The notes: generated from the letters alone by a model not told the origin. 62,799 bases of DNA from Oscillospiraceae bacterium (GCA_015064735.1 SVRP01000013.1:1-62799); one strand, 5' to 3'; shown: positions 8,979 to 17,905, numbered from the stretch's first letter. A program made the numbers and translations.

Positions 8979-10985
8979 TCATTTAAACGGAACAACTCCG
9001 CTTGAGGGTGCGTGGAAGGGGGCAAACTTATCTAATACCATAGTCTTGTATTCGTCGTCGTAGCCCGCAATATCTCTGTAGGAGAGGGTCATGGTGCCGT
9101 CAAGTGCTACGGTGATTCCATACGTATATCTTCCTGCGAAGAATATGTTCTTATTATCGATGCCGAACTTGTTCAGGGAGTTGACTATGTTTGTGTAGCA
9201 AGGGTGAGCGAAATTCTTCTTTTCAACATCCTGCTGAGGAATGAACGCAACGTTTGCGTCAACAGCCTTGATGAAATTGTCTATCCAGTCATTGATTGCG
9301 TGGTGAGGGATCTGAAGAACGTCGCACTTAAGATAGCTTGTGCTGTTATCAAGCTCCATGGCCTTGAGAAGTGATGCTTCCATGCCCTTGTACTCGTATC
9401 TATCTCTGTTAACGTGTCCACCGCTCCAGTCTCCGGAGAGAAGGAAGGTTCTGCCGTTCATGGTCATCTTGAGCATGGTAGAGGAGTTGTTGTCATCGTA
9501 GACACCGTCTTTTGACGGAAGATCTGTACGGGAGTAGAGGTCCTCCTGTGTGAAAATAACCTCAAAGGTTACGTCTGCAAGCTGTATCTTCTGACCGGTA
9601 TGGAGCTGAATAAACTTCGCTTTGGGGAAGTTTTTCGCAAGTGTCTTGCCGAAGTTATCGAACGCGCCGTTTGTTGCGCTGGGGAGAAGGTTATGCATCA
9701 AGCGCTCAACCTCTATCTCATCCTTGTGCTGGTCAACGAGCTTTGCGGCAAATGCCATGTGGTCATCGTGGCGGTGGGTAAGATAAATAGCGGCAATTCT
9801 TACCTTCTTTCCTTCGGGAGTTCCGGTGATCTCACGGAGGAACTTCATGCATTCGTCAACAGCCTTGTCGGTAGCCTGAGGCTCCCAACCGCCGTCAAGA
9901 AGAACCACGCTGTTGTCTGCGAGCTTTATAATATCAAACAGACCGCAGTTTTCCCAAAGAAGAGTTGTGTCGTTATGACCGCCCTGTCCCTTGGGGTTAT
10001 GCATGAGAGCATACTGATAGAAGGTGGAGGTATCTCCCGCCTTGGGAGTGTACGAATATGAGAACTGATTTACGGGAGTGGTTCCTATTGTTTCGTGGAC
10101 CACCTTTGCCTCGTTTTCTGTGGGAACGAAATATGCATAGATAAGCTTAGCGTTTCTCACGTACTGAACGTATACGTTATTGGCTATAGTATGGCGGAAG
10201 ATCTCGGTATATCCTGCGGCCTTAAGGTCGTCAAGATAGTCGTTGAATTCGTCCAAATTGGTCTCGCGGATTGCCTGAAGCTTTCCGCCGGATGCCATCA
10301 TGGAAGCATCTGTTCCGCCTGAATAGGCATTTTCGGCAAGTACACCGCCCTGGTAAGAGGGGATGCTGGTAAGATGCCAACCGAGTCTTGCAATATTGTG
10401 ATTTACGTCGGTGTAATAGAGACCTTCCTCTAACATAAGCTTATTGGTCTCATATGCGGGCATAACGTAGGTAAAGCTGAAATAGTTTATAGCTTCAACG
10501 GTAAGACCTTCTTCCGCGCCTGCAATAACGAGCTTTCCGCTGTCTGCAAGCTTTACCGCGAACTCTTTTTCCTTAAGGGAAGAAATCACCTCTACGGATT
10601 CGGTTCTGCCGGTGTCTCCGATAAGTATCTCGTTTTTCTCCCAAAAGCTATCGCCCCAGTCTTTGTTTGCATTAGTTGCAAAGAAGGTCATTTCGGGGAA
10701 AATATTTTCCATTGTTGTTTTCAAAGCCTCTGCTTTGCTTCTCAATTCATCCGTGCATTCGTCGGGATAAACGATATAAAATACGGTTTCTTCCCCAAAG
10801 AATGATATCATGGGAACATCCGTATCGGTGTCATGCTGAGAATCGGAGGGATCCTGACCGCCGTTGGATCCGCTTGGATCGGTCTGTCTGTCGTCGCCGC
10901 TGCCTGAACCGCTGTCCTTTGCGCAGGATACAAACACCGAGATGCCCAGTATAAGGGCAAGAAGGAGAGATAAAAGTTTTTTCAT
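8979..10985 (-). CDS. Metallo-beta-lactamase-fold lipoprotein, paralog 1 of 4
   Basis: First gene of the paralogous operon, 668 residues. Signal peptide MKKLLSLLLALILGISVFVSC with the lipid-attachment Cys at 21, followed by a Gly/Ser/Asp-rich tether of about 40 residues. Then come the EILIGDTGRTES module and the hydrolase domain with H404-R-H-D-D-H409, SGDWSGG and IPHHAINDW. The strong promoter at 11070-11098 lies upstream and leaves a leader of about 78 nt. It is the likely ancestor or closest partner of paralog 2, as the two share 3' ends and 3' spacer. Function beyond a lipid-anchored metal-dependent hydrolase cannot be assigned. Confidence 0.8.
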   Translation of the reverse strand: MKKLLSLLLALILGISVFVSCAKDSGSGSGDDRQTDPSGSNGGQDPSDSQHDTDTDVPMISFFGEETVFYIVYPDECTDELRSKAEALKTTMENIFPEMTFFATNANKDWGDSFWEKNEILIGDTGRTESVEVISSLKEKEFAVKLADSGKLVIAGAEEGLTVEAINYFSFTYVMPAYETNKLMLEEGLYYTDVNHNIARLGWHLTSIPSYQGGVLAENAYSGGTDASMMASGGKLQAIRETNLDEFNDYLDDLKAAGYTEIFRHTIANNVYVQYVRNAKLIYAYFVPTENEAKVVHETIGTTPVNQFSYSYTPKAGDTSTFYQYALMHNPKGQGGHNDTTLLWENCGLFDIIKLADNSVVLLDGGWEPQATDKAVDECMKFLREITGTPEGKKVRIAAIYLTHRHDDHMAFAAKLVDQHKDEIEVERLMHNLLPSATNGAFDNFGKTLAKNFPKAKFIQLHTGQKIQLADVTFEVIFTQEDLYSRTDLPSKDGVYDDNNSSTMLKMTMNGRTFLLSGDWSGGHVNRDRYEYKGMEASLLKAMELDNSTSYLKCDVLQIPHHAINDWIDNFIKAVDANVAFIPQQDVEKKNFAHPCYTNIVNSLNKFGIDNKNIFFAGRYTYGITVALDGTMTLSYRDIAGYDDEYKTMVLDKFAPFHAPSSGVVPFK

Positions 10986-11069
10986 AGCATTATTCCTTTC
11001 TTACGATAAATTTGTCGGTTTGATATTTCCACTTAAATAATGATAAACAATGGATATTATGACAGGGTT

Positions 11070-11098
11070 ATTATAACAAAGAGGAAGGATTTTGTCAA
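11070..11098 (-). promoter_or_regulatory. Promoter of the four-lipoprotein operon
   Basis: On the minus strand TTGACA (11098-11093) is followed after exactly 17 nt by TATAAT (11075-11070), a perfect consensus for the housekeeping sigma factor. The predicted start is near 11063. Confidence 0.85.
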
Positions 11099-11236
11099 CT
11101 GCTTTTTATTAATTTGACGGGTTATTCATACTTTTTTTACTATATATTGTAAATATTGTACAAAAGAAATGATACTGTTATGAGCATAATGACCATGCAA
11201 AAAAGCGACAGAAAACAGACTGAAAAATAAGTAAAA

Positions 11237-11279
11237 AAAACAAACGGGGCTGCCTCAAATTTTCATTTGAGGCAGCCCC
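11237..11279 (-). terminator. Terminator of the murE operon
   Basis: A perfect 15-bp stem (11246-11260 with 11265-11279), followed on the minus strand by a run of T. Its core matches the hairpin at 2514-2553. Confidence 0.85.
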
Positions 11280-11337
11280 TTCTATGATACTGTCAATTAT
11301 AATGTTAAAGGTTAATAGAGCAATGTTGTAAAAAACA

Positions 11338-12834
11338 TCACATAATTGAAGGCTGATATTTTTCGCAGAACTCCTTGATGATGTCTACCTCCGAAAATTC
11401 CTCGCGGACTCCGTTTATCATCTGATATGACTCGTGTCCCTTGCCTGCTAAGAGAATTATGTCTCCCGCCTCGGAATTTTCAAGAGCATATTCGATTGCC
11501 TTGCGTCTGTCGGGAATGGCAACGTAGGGACATGTACCGTTTGTAAAATACGTCGCAATCTCGCTTATGATTACAGCCGGGGATTCGCGGTCGGGGTTGT
11601 CGGAGGTGAGTATACAGAAGTCTGCATCTCTCGAAGCTACGAGACCGAGCTCTGCGCGGCGGATTTTGGTCCTTCCTCCCACCGAGCCGAAAAGGCATAT
11701 GAGACGCTTGGGCTCGTAAGCGCGAAGCGCAACCAGCGCTGCCTTAAGGCTTACGCCGTTGTGCGCGTAATCTATTACTGTTGTTGCACCGTTGGGAAGC
11801 TCGTAGGTCTCAAAGCGTCCCTTTACGCGGATGTCCTTAAGAGACGAGGCTACATCGGATGCCAAAATGCCAAGGCCGTCGCAAACGGCTACGGCAGTAA
11901 GAGCGTTATATACGCTGAAATCTCCGGGGAAAGGAACCGAAACGGGAATAACAGTCTCGCCTTCGATACAGTTGAAGTTTACTCCCACACAGCCCGAGGA
12001 GCGGAAATATTTTATGTCCTCTGCCTTGAAGGAAGCGGCTTTGAAGAGTGAAATGCTTGCTTTTTTGCAGTTGTTGCCTGCAATCATCTCCTCTGCGTAT
12101 TCATCGTCGGCGTTATAGACTATATAATCTGCGCCGTAGTCGGTGAACAGTGAGTGCTTACATTCCTTATAGTCGTCAAAGTCGGGGTGTTCATGCTCTC
12201 CGATATGGTCGGGAGAGAGATTGGTATATACGCAGATGTCGAATTTAATACCGTGAACTCTCGCCATTTTAAGCGCCTGAGAGGAAACCTCCATTACGAG
12301 GATTCTGACTCCCTCGTTAAGCATTTCTCTCATGTAATAATGAAGCTCGAGACTTTCGGGAGTGGTATTTATGGTGGGATAAATATTGTCGGTAAAATAA
12401 ATTCCGTTAGAGCCGATATATCCGGTAGGAATACCTCTTGCGTTGAGGACGTTGTATATCATAAGAGAGGACGTGGTCTTACCCTTGGTTCCCGTAACGC
12501 CAATAACGGTCAGATCCTTTGAGGGATGATCGTAAAATGCGGATGAGAGCTGGGCAAGGGCAACACGCGTGTCCTTTGCCACGATGACAAATGCGTCATC
12601 CGGGAGAGTTATGGGATGCTCTATTACAAAAACTCTGCACATACGGCCGTACGCGCCCCAAGCGTAGTCGTGTCCGTCGTTCATAGAGCCCGAAATGCAA
12701 ACGAACATGGAGTTCTCCGAGACCTTTCTGGAATCGCAGCATATAGCTTTGATATCAGCGGTTCTCGGATCAATTCCGGAGCGGTTGATTATTTCGGTAT
12801 AATCGACTACCTTTAAAAGTTCACTGATTAACAT
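11338..12834 (-). CDS. murE: MurE-type UDP-MurNAc-tripeptide ligase
   Basis: A 498-residue cytoplasmic Mur ligase that adds the third residue to UDP-MurNAc-L-Ala-D-Glu using ATP. Seen: the P-loop GVTGTKGKTT (~residue 110), the central-domain Lys in YKECKHSLF, and AGKGHESYQ near the C-terminus. The substrate-specificity motif is DNPD (residues 412-415, D415 from 11592), where enzymes for meso-diaminopimelate have DNPR and lysine enzymes have DNPA or similar. The third amino acid therefore cannot be taken as meso-DAP. It overlaps the upstream racemase gene by 14 bp and is far from any division cell-wall cluster in this window, so it may be an accessory MurE paralog. Terminator at 11279-11237. 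Confidence 0.85.
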   Translation of the reverse strand: MLISELLKVVDYTEIINRSGIDPRTADIKAICCDSRKVSENSMFVCISGSMNDGHDYAWGAYGRMCRVFVIEHPITLPDDAFVIVAKDTRVALAQLSSAFYDHPSKDLTVIGVTGTKGKTTSSLMIYNVLNARGIPTGYIGSNGIYFTDNIYPTINTTPESLELHYYMREMLNEGVRILVMEVSSQALKMARVHGIKFDICVYTNLSPDHIGEHEHPDFDDYKECKHSLFTDYGADYIVYNADDEYAEEMIAGNNCKKASISLFKAASFKAEDIKYFRSSGCVGVNFNCIEGETVIPVSVPFPGDFSVYNALTAVAVCDGLGILASDVASSLKDIRVKGRFETYELPNGATTVIDYAHNGVSLKAALVALRAYEPKRLICLFGSVGGRTKIRRAELGLVASRDADFCILTSDNPDRESPAVIISEIATYFTNGTCPYVAIPDRRKAIEYALENSEAGDIILLAGKGHESYQMINGVREEFSEVDIIKEFCEKYQPSIM

Positions 12835-13579
12835 GTTTAACGTTCCTTTCGGGGAAGAAATTCATAAGGGCGCTGTCAAATCCGCAGAGCTCTTTTCCGC
12901 ACGCGCGGATAGCCGATGCGGCAAGGACCTCCAAGGAATCAATAAAGACTTCGCCAAGAGCAAAGCTCCTCTTTAGGAGGGACAGCTCGGTACATCCGAG
13001 AATCAAGGCTTCACATCCGCGATCCAGAAGTGATCTTGCGGCTATGTCAAAATCCTCTCGGTCGGGAGAGAGATTTTTCTTTATTTTATCGTATATTATG
13101 CTGTTCACCACAGATTGCTCTTTTGGGGCGCAGGTGATATATTCTATGCCTGCTGATTTGAAAGCGTTTTCATATGCGCCCGAAGCAACCGTACCTTCGG
13201 TTGCAAGAACTCCAACGCGCCCAAAGCCCTGCCCGACGCAAAAGCTTACCGTCTGGTCTATTATATTAATGATAGGAACCGACACACGGGCAGAAATTCT
13301 GTCGTAGAAATAATGCGCCGTGTTGCAGGGGATCGCTATTACACCGGCTCCCGCATCTACGAGTCTTTGCGCTTCCTCTATCATTACGGGAGTGGGGTCT
13401 TTCTGTGATTTTTTTAAAATAAAGCTTGTCCGATCGGGTGTATCCGACCTTGAGGAAAGAAGAAAATTCAAATGCTCCTGATCGCAGTCCGCTTTTGTAT
13501 GCGAAACAAGCATCTCACAGAAGTAAACTCCCGACATAGGTCCGAGCCCACCCAGAATACCGAGTGTAACGTTATTCAT
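12821..13579 (-). CDS. Aspartate/glutamate racemase family protein
   Basis: A 252-residue protein of the cofactor-independent Asp/Glu racemase fold. It opens with GILGGLGPMSG and carries both catalytic cysteines in IPCNTAHY (first half) and LGCTELSLL (second half), so it should be active. The family interconverts L- and D-aspartate or glutamate. It overlaps the MurE-like gene downstream and the small gene upstream (8 bp), so the three are co-transcribed. The combination suggests supply of a D-amino acid for peptidoglycan. Which amino acid it uses cannot be read from the sequence. Confidence 0.85.
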   Translation of the reverse strand: MNNVTLGILGGLGPMSGVYFCEMLVSHTKADCDQEHLNFLLSSRSDTPDRTSFILKKSQKDPTPVMIEEAQRLVDAGAGVIAIPCNTAHYFYDRISARVSVPIINIIDQTVSFCVGQGFGRVGVLATEGTVASGAYENAFKSAGIEYITCAPKEQSVVNSIIYDKIKKNLSPDREDFDIAARSLLDRGCEALILGCTELSLLKRSFALGEVFIDSLEVLAASAIRACGKELCGFDSALMNFFPERNVKHVNQ

Positions 13580-13979
13580 TTTCTAAATACCTTTCATTAA
13601 AAAGAGGGTGGGAAAATACAGAGTCCTTTCGGTCCAAAATAATATAACGGCTTTCAAGCTCCGATTTTGTGTCAGAAACCAGTTCTTTTGCCTTATTCGA
13701 CATTGGAACGATAACGAGGGTCAGCTCATCTCTTTCAAGGGCAAAATCAAGTAGCCGTTCTCCAAAAAGGCGAGGATTTTCCTTCTCTGCCCACGGCATG
13801 GCTCCGCATTTGGGATTAAATAACGATACAAAAAGACATCCCTTGCCGTAAAATACCGAGCAAACTCCGTATTTTGCATAAAGCTTTAGAGAAAAAAGTA
13901 ATGCAGAAAAGGGATTTCCACCAAGTATTACGGGTAAAACTCCCGAGCCCAAAAGGATTTTTCGTTCTCTGCTCGACAT
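13572..13979 (-). CDS. Short ATP-grasp N-domain-like protein, probably a remnant
   Basis: A 135-residue first gene of the murE operon. The opening 'VLPVILGGN...KLYAKYGV' and the later 'LTLVIVPMSNKAKELV...YIILDR' resemble the pre-ATP-grasp domain of clostridial carboxylate-amine (D-amino acid) ligases. Those proteins usually run to about 400 residues with the ATP-binding domains next; here the protein stops about 20 residues after the point where they would begin. It could be a truncated pseudogene, or a stand-alone domain kept for regulation. The frame itself is clean and the gene keeps tight overlap with the racemase. Similarity is judged by eye and is weak. Confidence 0.5.
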   Translation of the reverse strand: MSSRERKILLGSGVLPVILGGNPFSALLFSLKLYAKYGVCSVFYGKGCLFVSLFNPKCGAMPWAEKENPRLFGERLLDFALERDELTLVIVPMSNKAKELVSDTKSELESRYIILDRKDSVFSHPLFNERYLENE

Positions 13980-14019
13980 ACCTGTCCTCCGATGCTTTAA
14001 GCATACTTAATCAAAATAC

Positions 14020-14048
14020 ATTATATCACATATATGAAAAATTGTCAA
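14020..14048 (-). promoter_or_regulatory. Promoter of the murE operon
   Basis: Minus strand TTGACA (14048-14043), 17-nt spacer, TATAAT (14025-14020); the start is predicted near 14013, 34 nt before the first ATG at 13979. Confidence 0.85.
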
Positions 14049-14095
14049 ATGCTTTTGCACTCTTTTCAAAAATTACCCCAATTTCGAAAAAGCTC

Positions 14096-14124
14096 TTGAA
14101 AAAGCCGAGATTTTTTATTATAAT
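14096..14124 (+). promoter_or_regulatory. Promoter of the GNAT-ManA gene
   Basis: TTGAAA (14096-14101), 17-nt spacer, TATAAT (14119-14124); the start falls about 24 nt before the ATG. It is divergent from the murE promoter, with the two -35 elements 47 bp apart. Confidence 0.8.
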
Positions 14125-14154
14125 TACACTATATACAAACGGATCGGTGGTAAA

Positions 14155-15702
14155 ATGAAAAAAGAAAGTATCTGCAGTATTTTTATGAATATGCCTGACC
14201 TTGCAACGGAAAGGCTTATACTCCGTCCCATGCGTGAATCGGATGCAGACGATATGTATTCTTATGCCTCAAGAAATGACGTAACCGAGTATCTTTTATG
14301 GTCTCCCCATCCGTCGAGGGGGTATACGCGGGATTATCTCAGGTATATATCCTCAAGATATAAGCTGGGCGATTTCTACGATTGGGCAGTAATAGAAAAG
14401 ACAAGCGGGAAAATGATAGGGACCTGCGGATTTACACGCTTTGATCCTCCGCACAACGGAGCCGAGATAGGGTATGTGCTGGGACCCGATTATCACGGGA
14501 GAGGCTATGCCACCGAGGCGGCAGAACGTGTTGTCGAGTACGGCTTTTCGGAGCTTGGACTTCATAGGATCGAAGCAAGATTTATGATGGGAAACGAAGC
14601 GTCTTTAAAGGTAATGGAGAAGCTCGGAATGACCTTTGAGGGATATAAAAGAGACGGAATGCTTGTAAAGGGTAAGTACCGCACAATAGGAGTTTGCTCC
14701 ATAATTGAGAATGAATGGAAGGAAAGAAAAATGATTGAAACGTGTATGAAAAAATACCCCTTAAAGCTGGATTGCGTGTCCAAATCCGCAATCTGGGGAG
14801 GCAACAGATTAAGAAATAATTGGAACAAGCACGGAGAGGGCGAGAATATTGCCGAAACCTGGGAGCTGACCGTAAGGGAAAAGGAGAATTCGAAAATAAC
14901 CAACGGCTGCTATGCAGGGGCTACTCTTTCCGATTATATAGAGAAGTGCGTAGGAGCTGTATCTTCCGATTATAAGGCGGGCGAGAGATTTCCTCTGCTT
15001 GTGAAATTCATAGACGCTGCCGAAAGTCTTTCGGTACAGGTACACCCTGATGACGAATACGCAAAGACGGTAGAAAACGACAGCGGAAAGACCGAAATGT
15101 GGTACATAGTGGATGCAACCAAGGATGCGGAGATAATATTCGGACTTGCTGACGGGGTAGACAAGGCCGAATTTTCGAAAGCCGTAGACAATGGAGGACT
15201 TGACCGAGTTATGAAGCGCGTCAAGGTCAAAAAGGGAGACAGCTTTTTCATTCCCGCGGGAATGCTTCACGCAATAGGAAGGGGAATTCTCATTGCCGAG
15301 ATACAGCAGAATTCCGACCTTACGTACCGAGTCTACGATTACGATAGGGTAGGAGCCGACGGCAAAAAGCGAGAGCTTCATACAGACAAGGCGAAAGACG
15401 TTGTACGTCCGTTTACCGACTGTGAATCTGAGTCTATCAGATATTCAAGAGGTAAAACCGAGAATTGCCTTGCGGCAAGCAAATATTTTAAGGTTGACAA
15501 GCTTGACCTTTCCGCGGGTAAGTCCACGGAATTGACGGTTGACAAATGTTTTGTATCTCTCCTTTGTGTTGACGGAGAGGGAGCTATCGAATATAACGGC
15601 GAGGAATATCCGATAAAAGTGGGAGACAGCTATTTTCTCCCCGCGGGCATGGGTAAATGCGAGATTTGCGGAAACGTAACTATACTTTGCTCGACGATTT
15701 GA
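14155..15702 (+). CDS. GNAT acetyltransferase fused to mannose-6-phosphate isomerase
   Basis: One uninterrupted 515-residue frame with two enzymes. Residues ~14-185 are a RimJ/RimL-type N-acetyltransferase (ERLILRPMRESDADDM, GYVLGPDYHGRGYATEA for acetyl-CoA binding, NEASLKVMEKLG). Residues 193-515 are a full short type I mannose-6-phosphate isomerase (ManA; SAIWGG, VQVHPDDEY, KTEMWYIVDA, IPAGMLHAIGRG with the zinc ligands), which links fructose-6-P and mannose-6-P. The isomerase part begins at Met193 (14731), preceded by GGAAGGA about 8 nt upstream, so it could also be made alone by internal initiation. There is no stop between the halves. Such a fusion is unusual; a lost stop codon between two formerly separate, coupled genes is the simple explanation. 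Confidence 0.85.
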   Translation: MKKESICSIFMNMPDLATERLILRPMRESDADDMYSYASRNDVTEYLLWSPHPSRGYTRDYLRYISSRYKLGDFYDWAVIEKTSGKMIGTCGFTRFDPPHNGAEIGYVLGPDYHGRGYATEAAERVVEYGFSELGLHRIEARFMMGNEASLKVMEKLGMTFEGYKRDGMLVKGKYRTIGVCSIIENEWKERKMIETCMKKYPLKLDCVSKSAIWGGNRLRNNWNKHGEGENIAETWELTVREKENSKITNGCYAGATLSDYIEKCVGAVSSDYKAGERFPLLVKFIDAAESLSVQVHPDDEYAKTVENDSGKTEMWYIVDATKDAEIIFGLADGVDKAEFSKAVDNGGLDRVMKRVKVKKGDSFFIPAGMLHAIGRGILIAEIQQNSDLTYRVYDYDRVGADGKKRELHTDKAKDVVRPFTDCESESIRYSRGKTENCLAASKYFKVDKLDLSAGKSTELTVDKCFVSLLCVDGEGAIEYNGEEYPIKVGDSYFLPAGMGKCEICGNVTILCSTI

Positions 15703-15713
15703 GAATAAAAAAC

Positions 15714-15752
15714 CAAAGCGTGTGCTCGGGAAAGGAGCATGCGCTTTTTGTT
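15714..15752 (+). terminator. Terminator after GNAT-ManA
   Basis: The stem AGCGTGTGCTC/GAGCATGCGCT (two G-T pairs) around GGGAAAG, followed by TTTTTG. Confidence 0.7.
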
Positions 15753-15776
15753 GTATCCCGAACCCCTTCCATACTT

Positions 15777-15819
15777 GAACAGCCCCAAATTGTGCGGACA
15801 GCACAATTTGGGGCTGTTC
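15777..15819. repeat. Perfect 19-bp intergenic hairpin
   Basis: Arms 15777-15795 and 15801-15819 pair perfectly around GGACA. It has no T-tract, so it is more likely a palindromic repeat or backup terminator than a classical terminator. Confidence 0.7.
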
Positions 15820-15969
15820 ATTCACGGGTGGGATATTTATTAGGATACGGTGCGTAATGTCAACATACGGTACGGCAACAAATAAAAATCTTTCTCTCGC
15901 CTTGATAAGACAAATTCCGCAATGGGTAGGTGATATAATTATTTCATATTAAACCTTACGGGAGGAAAA

Positions 15970-16848
15970 ATGGAAACTACCGTATATGCCGATCTTTTTT
16001 TCATGATAAACTTCAGCATGGATTTTCTTTGTCTGTTTCTGACCGCCAAAATACTGAATCTGCGTTTTTCTCCCGTGAGAGGAATTTTTGCCTCGGCTTT
16101 TGGGGGGGGTTATGCGATTTTCGCTCTGTTTTTCTCCTTTGGAAGCCTATTCGCTCTTTTGCTTGACCTTGCTTCGGGTATTTTACTCTGCCTCATTGCC
16201 TTTTACAGAAAAGGAGAACTCAAACGCGCACCTGTCTACTCTCTTGTGTACGGAGCCATATCCATGGCGCTTGGGGGAGTTATGACCGCACTCTTTACTC
16301 TTTTTAATAAAACGGGCATTTTCGAGGGAATAAAAAAGACCGACGGAGACGGGCTTTCTGTCTGGCTTTTTGCCCTTCTTGCAGCCATAAGCGGAATAAT
16401 GACCCTTGCGGGAGGAAGATTTTTTTCGGGACGAATGTCAAGACGTCGTATTGAGATGGAAATTACGTACAATGGAAAAAAAATAAGTATTTCGGCGATG
16501 ACCGACAGCGGAAATCTCCTTCGCGAGCCCGTAAGAGGAAAGCCCTGTATAGTTTCGGATATAGAGGCGGTGAGAGCGATAATTCCTAAGGAAGTCTTAA
16601 AAATTGCCGCATCGGGAGATATACTCGGTATTGACAGATTACCGTCCGACTGCGCGAGACGTATTTCGGTAATTCCTTCAACCGGTGTATCGGGAGACAA
16701 GATGCTTCTTGGCTTTCGCGCAGATAAAATAGCGCTTGCAGACGGCAAAAGAAATTACGAGGTCGATGCGGTTCTGGCATTGGCAAGGCTAGGTAAGGAA
16801 GCCGACGGCTGTATGGCATTGGTGCCGTCAACCTTGCTTATGGGATAA
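15970..16848 (+). CDS. spoIIGA: Sigma-E processing peptidase SpoIIGA
   Basis: A 292-residue membrane protease that activates the mother-cell sigma factor sigma-E after septation. The N-terminal ~150 residues form about five hydrophobic segments. The C-terminal half is a retropepsin-like aspartic protease domain with the active site MTDSGN (Asp179). The next gene encodes the substrate pro-sigma-E, 42 bp downstream, the standard sporulation operon. A TATAAT box (15934-15939) precedes it without a recognisable -35, which fits a promoter needing an activator such as Spo0A, though no clear 0A box was proved. Confidence 0.9.
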   Translation: METTVYADLFFMINFSMDFLCLFLTAKILNLRFSPVRGIFASAFGGGYAIFALFFSFGSLFALLLDLASGILLCLIAFYRKGELKRAPVYSLVYGAISMALGGVMTALFTLFNKTGIFEGIKKTDGDGLSVWLFALLAAISGIMTLAGGRFFSGRMSRRRIEMEITYNGKKISISAMTDSGNLLREPVRGKPCIVSDIEAVRAIIPKEVLKIAASGDILGIDRLPSDCARRISVIPSTGVSGDKMLLGFRADKIALADGKRNYEVDAVLALARLGKEADGCMALVPSTLLMG

Positions 16849-16890
16849 GAAAACAAAATCGGTACATAATACATATATACGGAGGGACGC

Positions 16891-17634
16891 ATGGATAGAG
16901 ATAAAAATTTGTTTATAAGGATAGTTTATAAGGTAAGAGATAAAGTAAGGGATATTTTCTTAAGGCTTACGGGGCAAAAAAGGCGCAAGGGTGTATACTA
17001 CGTAGGTGCGTCGGGTGTTTTACCGCCGCCGCTGACCCGTGAGGAAGAAGCCGAAATTATAGCAAGACTCCCCTACGACGAGGCGGCAAGACAGCTTCTT
17101 ATCGAGCATAACCTGAGACTTGTGGTATATATCGCCAAAAGATTCGAAAATACGGGTGCGGGAATAGAAGATCTCGTGTCTATCGGCTCTATCGGACTGA
17201 TAAAAGCGATAAATACCTTCCGAACCGATAAAAACATCAAGCTTGCGACCTATGCGTCAAGATGTATAGAAAACGAAATACTTATGTATTTGCGAAAGCA
17301 TTCCGGAGTCCGTACGGAGGTATCTATCGACGAACCTCTTAACACCGACTGGGACGGTAACGAGCTTCTGCTTTCGGATATTCTCGGAAACGACGAGGAC
17401 AGCGTAGCCTTTGAGCTTGAACAGCTGGAGGAGCGGGAACGGATACGCAGAGCCGTAGCATCTCTTGACCCGCGCGAGCGAGAAATCATAGAGCTTCGGT
17501 ATGGAATGGGTGGCAGAAAGGAGCTGACGCAAAAGGAGGTTGCCGACAAGCTCGGCATATCTCAATCCTACATATCGAGGCTTGAAAAAAAGATAATTGC
17601 GAGGCTGAAAGAGGACATCAAAGCAGAGCTTTGA
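16891..17634 (+). CDS. sigE: Sporulation RNA polymerase sigma-E factor
   Basis: 247 residues. The N-terminal ~25-residue basic pro-region ([13 protein letters not shown]) is the segment removed by SpoIIGA. Region 2 follows with [28 protein letters not shown] and [17 protein letters not shown], and region 4 with [11 protein letters not shown] and a helix-turn-helix ending [11 protein letters not shown]. It drives early mother-cell sporulation genes. Start ATG at 16891 with GGAGGG 4 nt before it. Confidence 0.93.
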   Translation: MDRDKNLFIRIVYKVRDKVRDIFLRLTGQKRRKGVYYVGASGVLPPPLTREEEAEIIARLPYDEAARQLLIEHNLRLVVYIAKRFENTGAGIEDLVSIGSIGLIKAINTFRTDKNIKLATYASRCIENEILMYLRKHSGVRTEVSIDEPLNTDWDGNELLLSDILGNDEDSVAFELEQLEERERIRRAVASLDPREREIIELRYGMGGRKELTQKEVADKLGISQSYISRLEKKIIARLKEDIKAEL

Positions 17635-17721
17635 GAAAATGCAAAATGATAAATGCTAAATGCTAAGTGCTAAATGCTAAATTAAGACGCATCATACCTA
17701 ACTGTGCGTCAACACAAAAAA

Positions 17722-17905
17722 GAAGTTTTTGCGGAGCTTTTTTGCACGAACTTGTTCGTGCCACGGAGCGTAGCGGAGTATAAAGGCAGACACGCATCCC
17801 CGCGCTCTGCAGAGCGCGGAACCCCAATCGTTTAAAGCGCCCGAAGGGGTGAATGTCTTTTGCCTTGCAAAAGACAGAGGGGAAACCACAAGTGGGGTTT
17901 CCCTT
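17722..17905 (+). repeat. Structured intergenic repeat, copy A
   Basis: It contains four perfect or near-perfect stems in a row: GCACGAAC/GTTCGTGC, CCGCGCTCT/AGAGCGCGG with almost no loop, GTCTTTTG/CAAAAGAC and a GGGAAACC-type stem with ACAAGTG. Between them lie the conserved single-stranded words CCCAATCG and AAAGCGCCCGAA. Two other copies lie at 32908-33060 (same strand) and 33141-33280 (inverted). No ORF is conserved. Confidence 0.75.

Larger units (their letters stand above)
10986..11337. other. Intergenic region between lipoprotein operon and murE
   Basis: This 352-bp AT-rich gap holds the lipoprotein-operon promoter (11070-11098, minus strand) and the murE-operon terminator (11237-11279). 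The rest shows no ORF or RNA gene I can support. Confidence 0.7.

Noticed and set aside
15777-15819. Riboswitch upstream of spoIIGA
   Set aside because: It is a simple perfect hairpin about 150 bp from the gene, with no multi-stem core or conserved ligand-binding motif.
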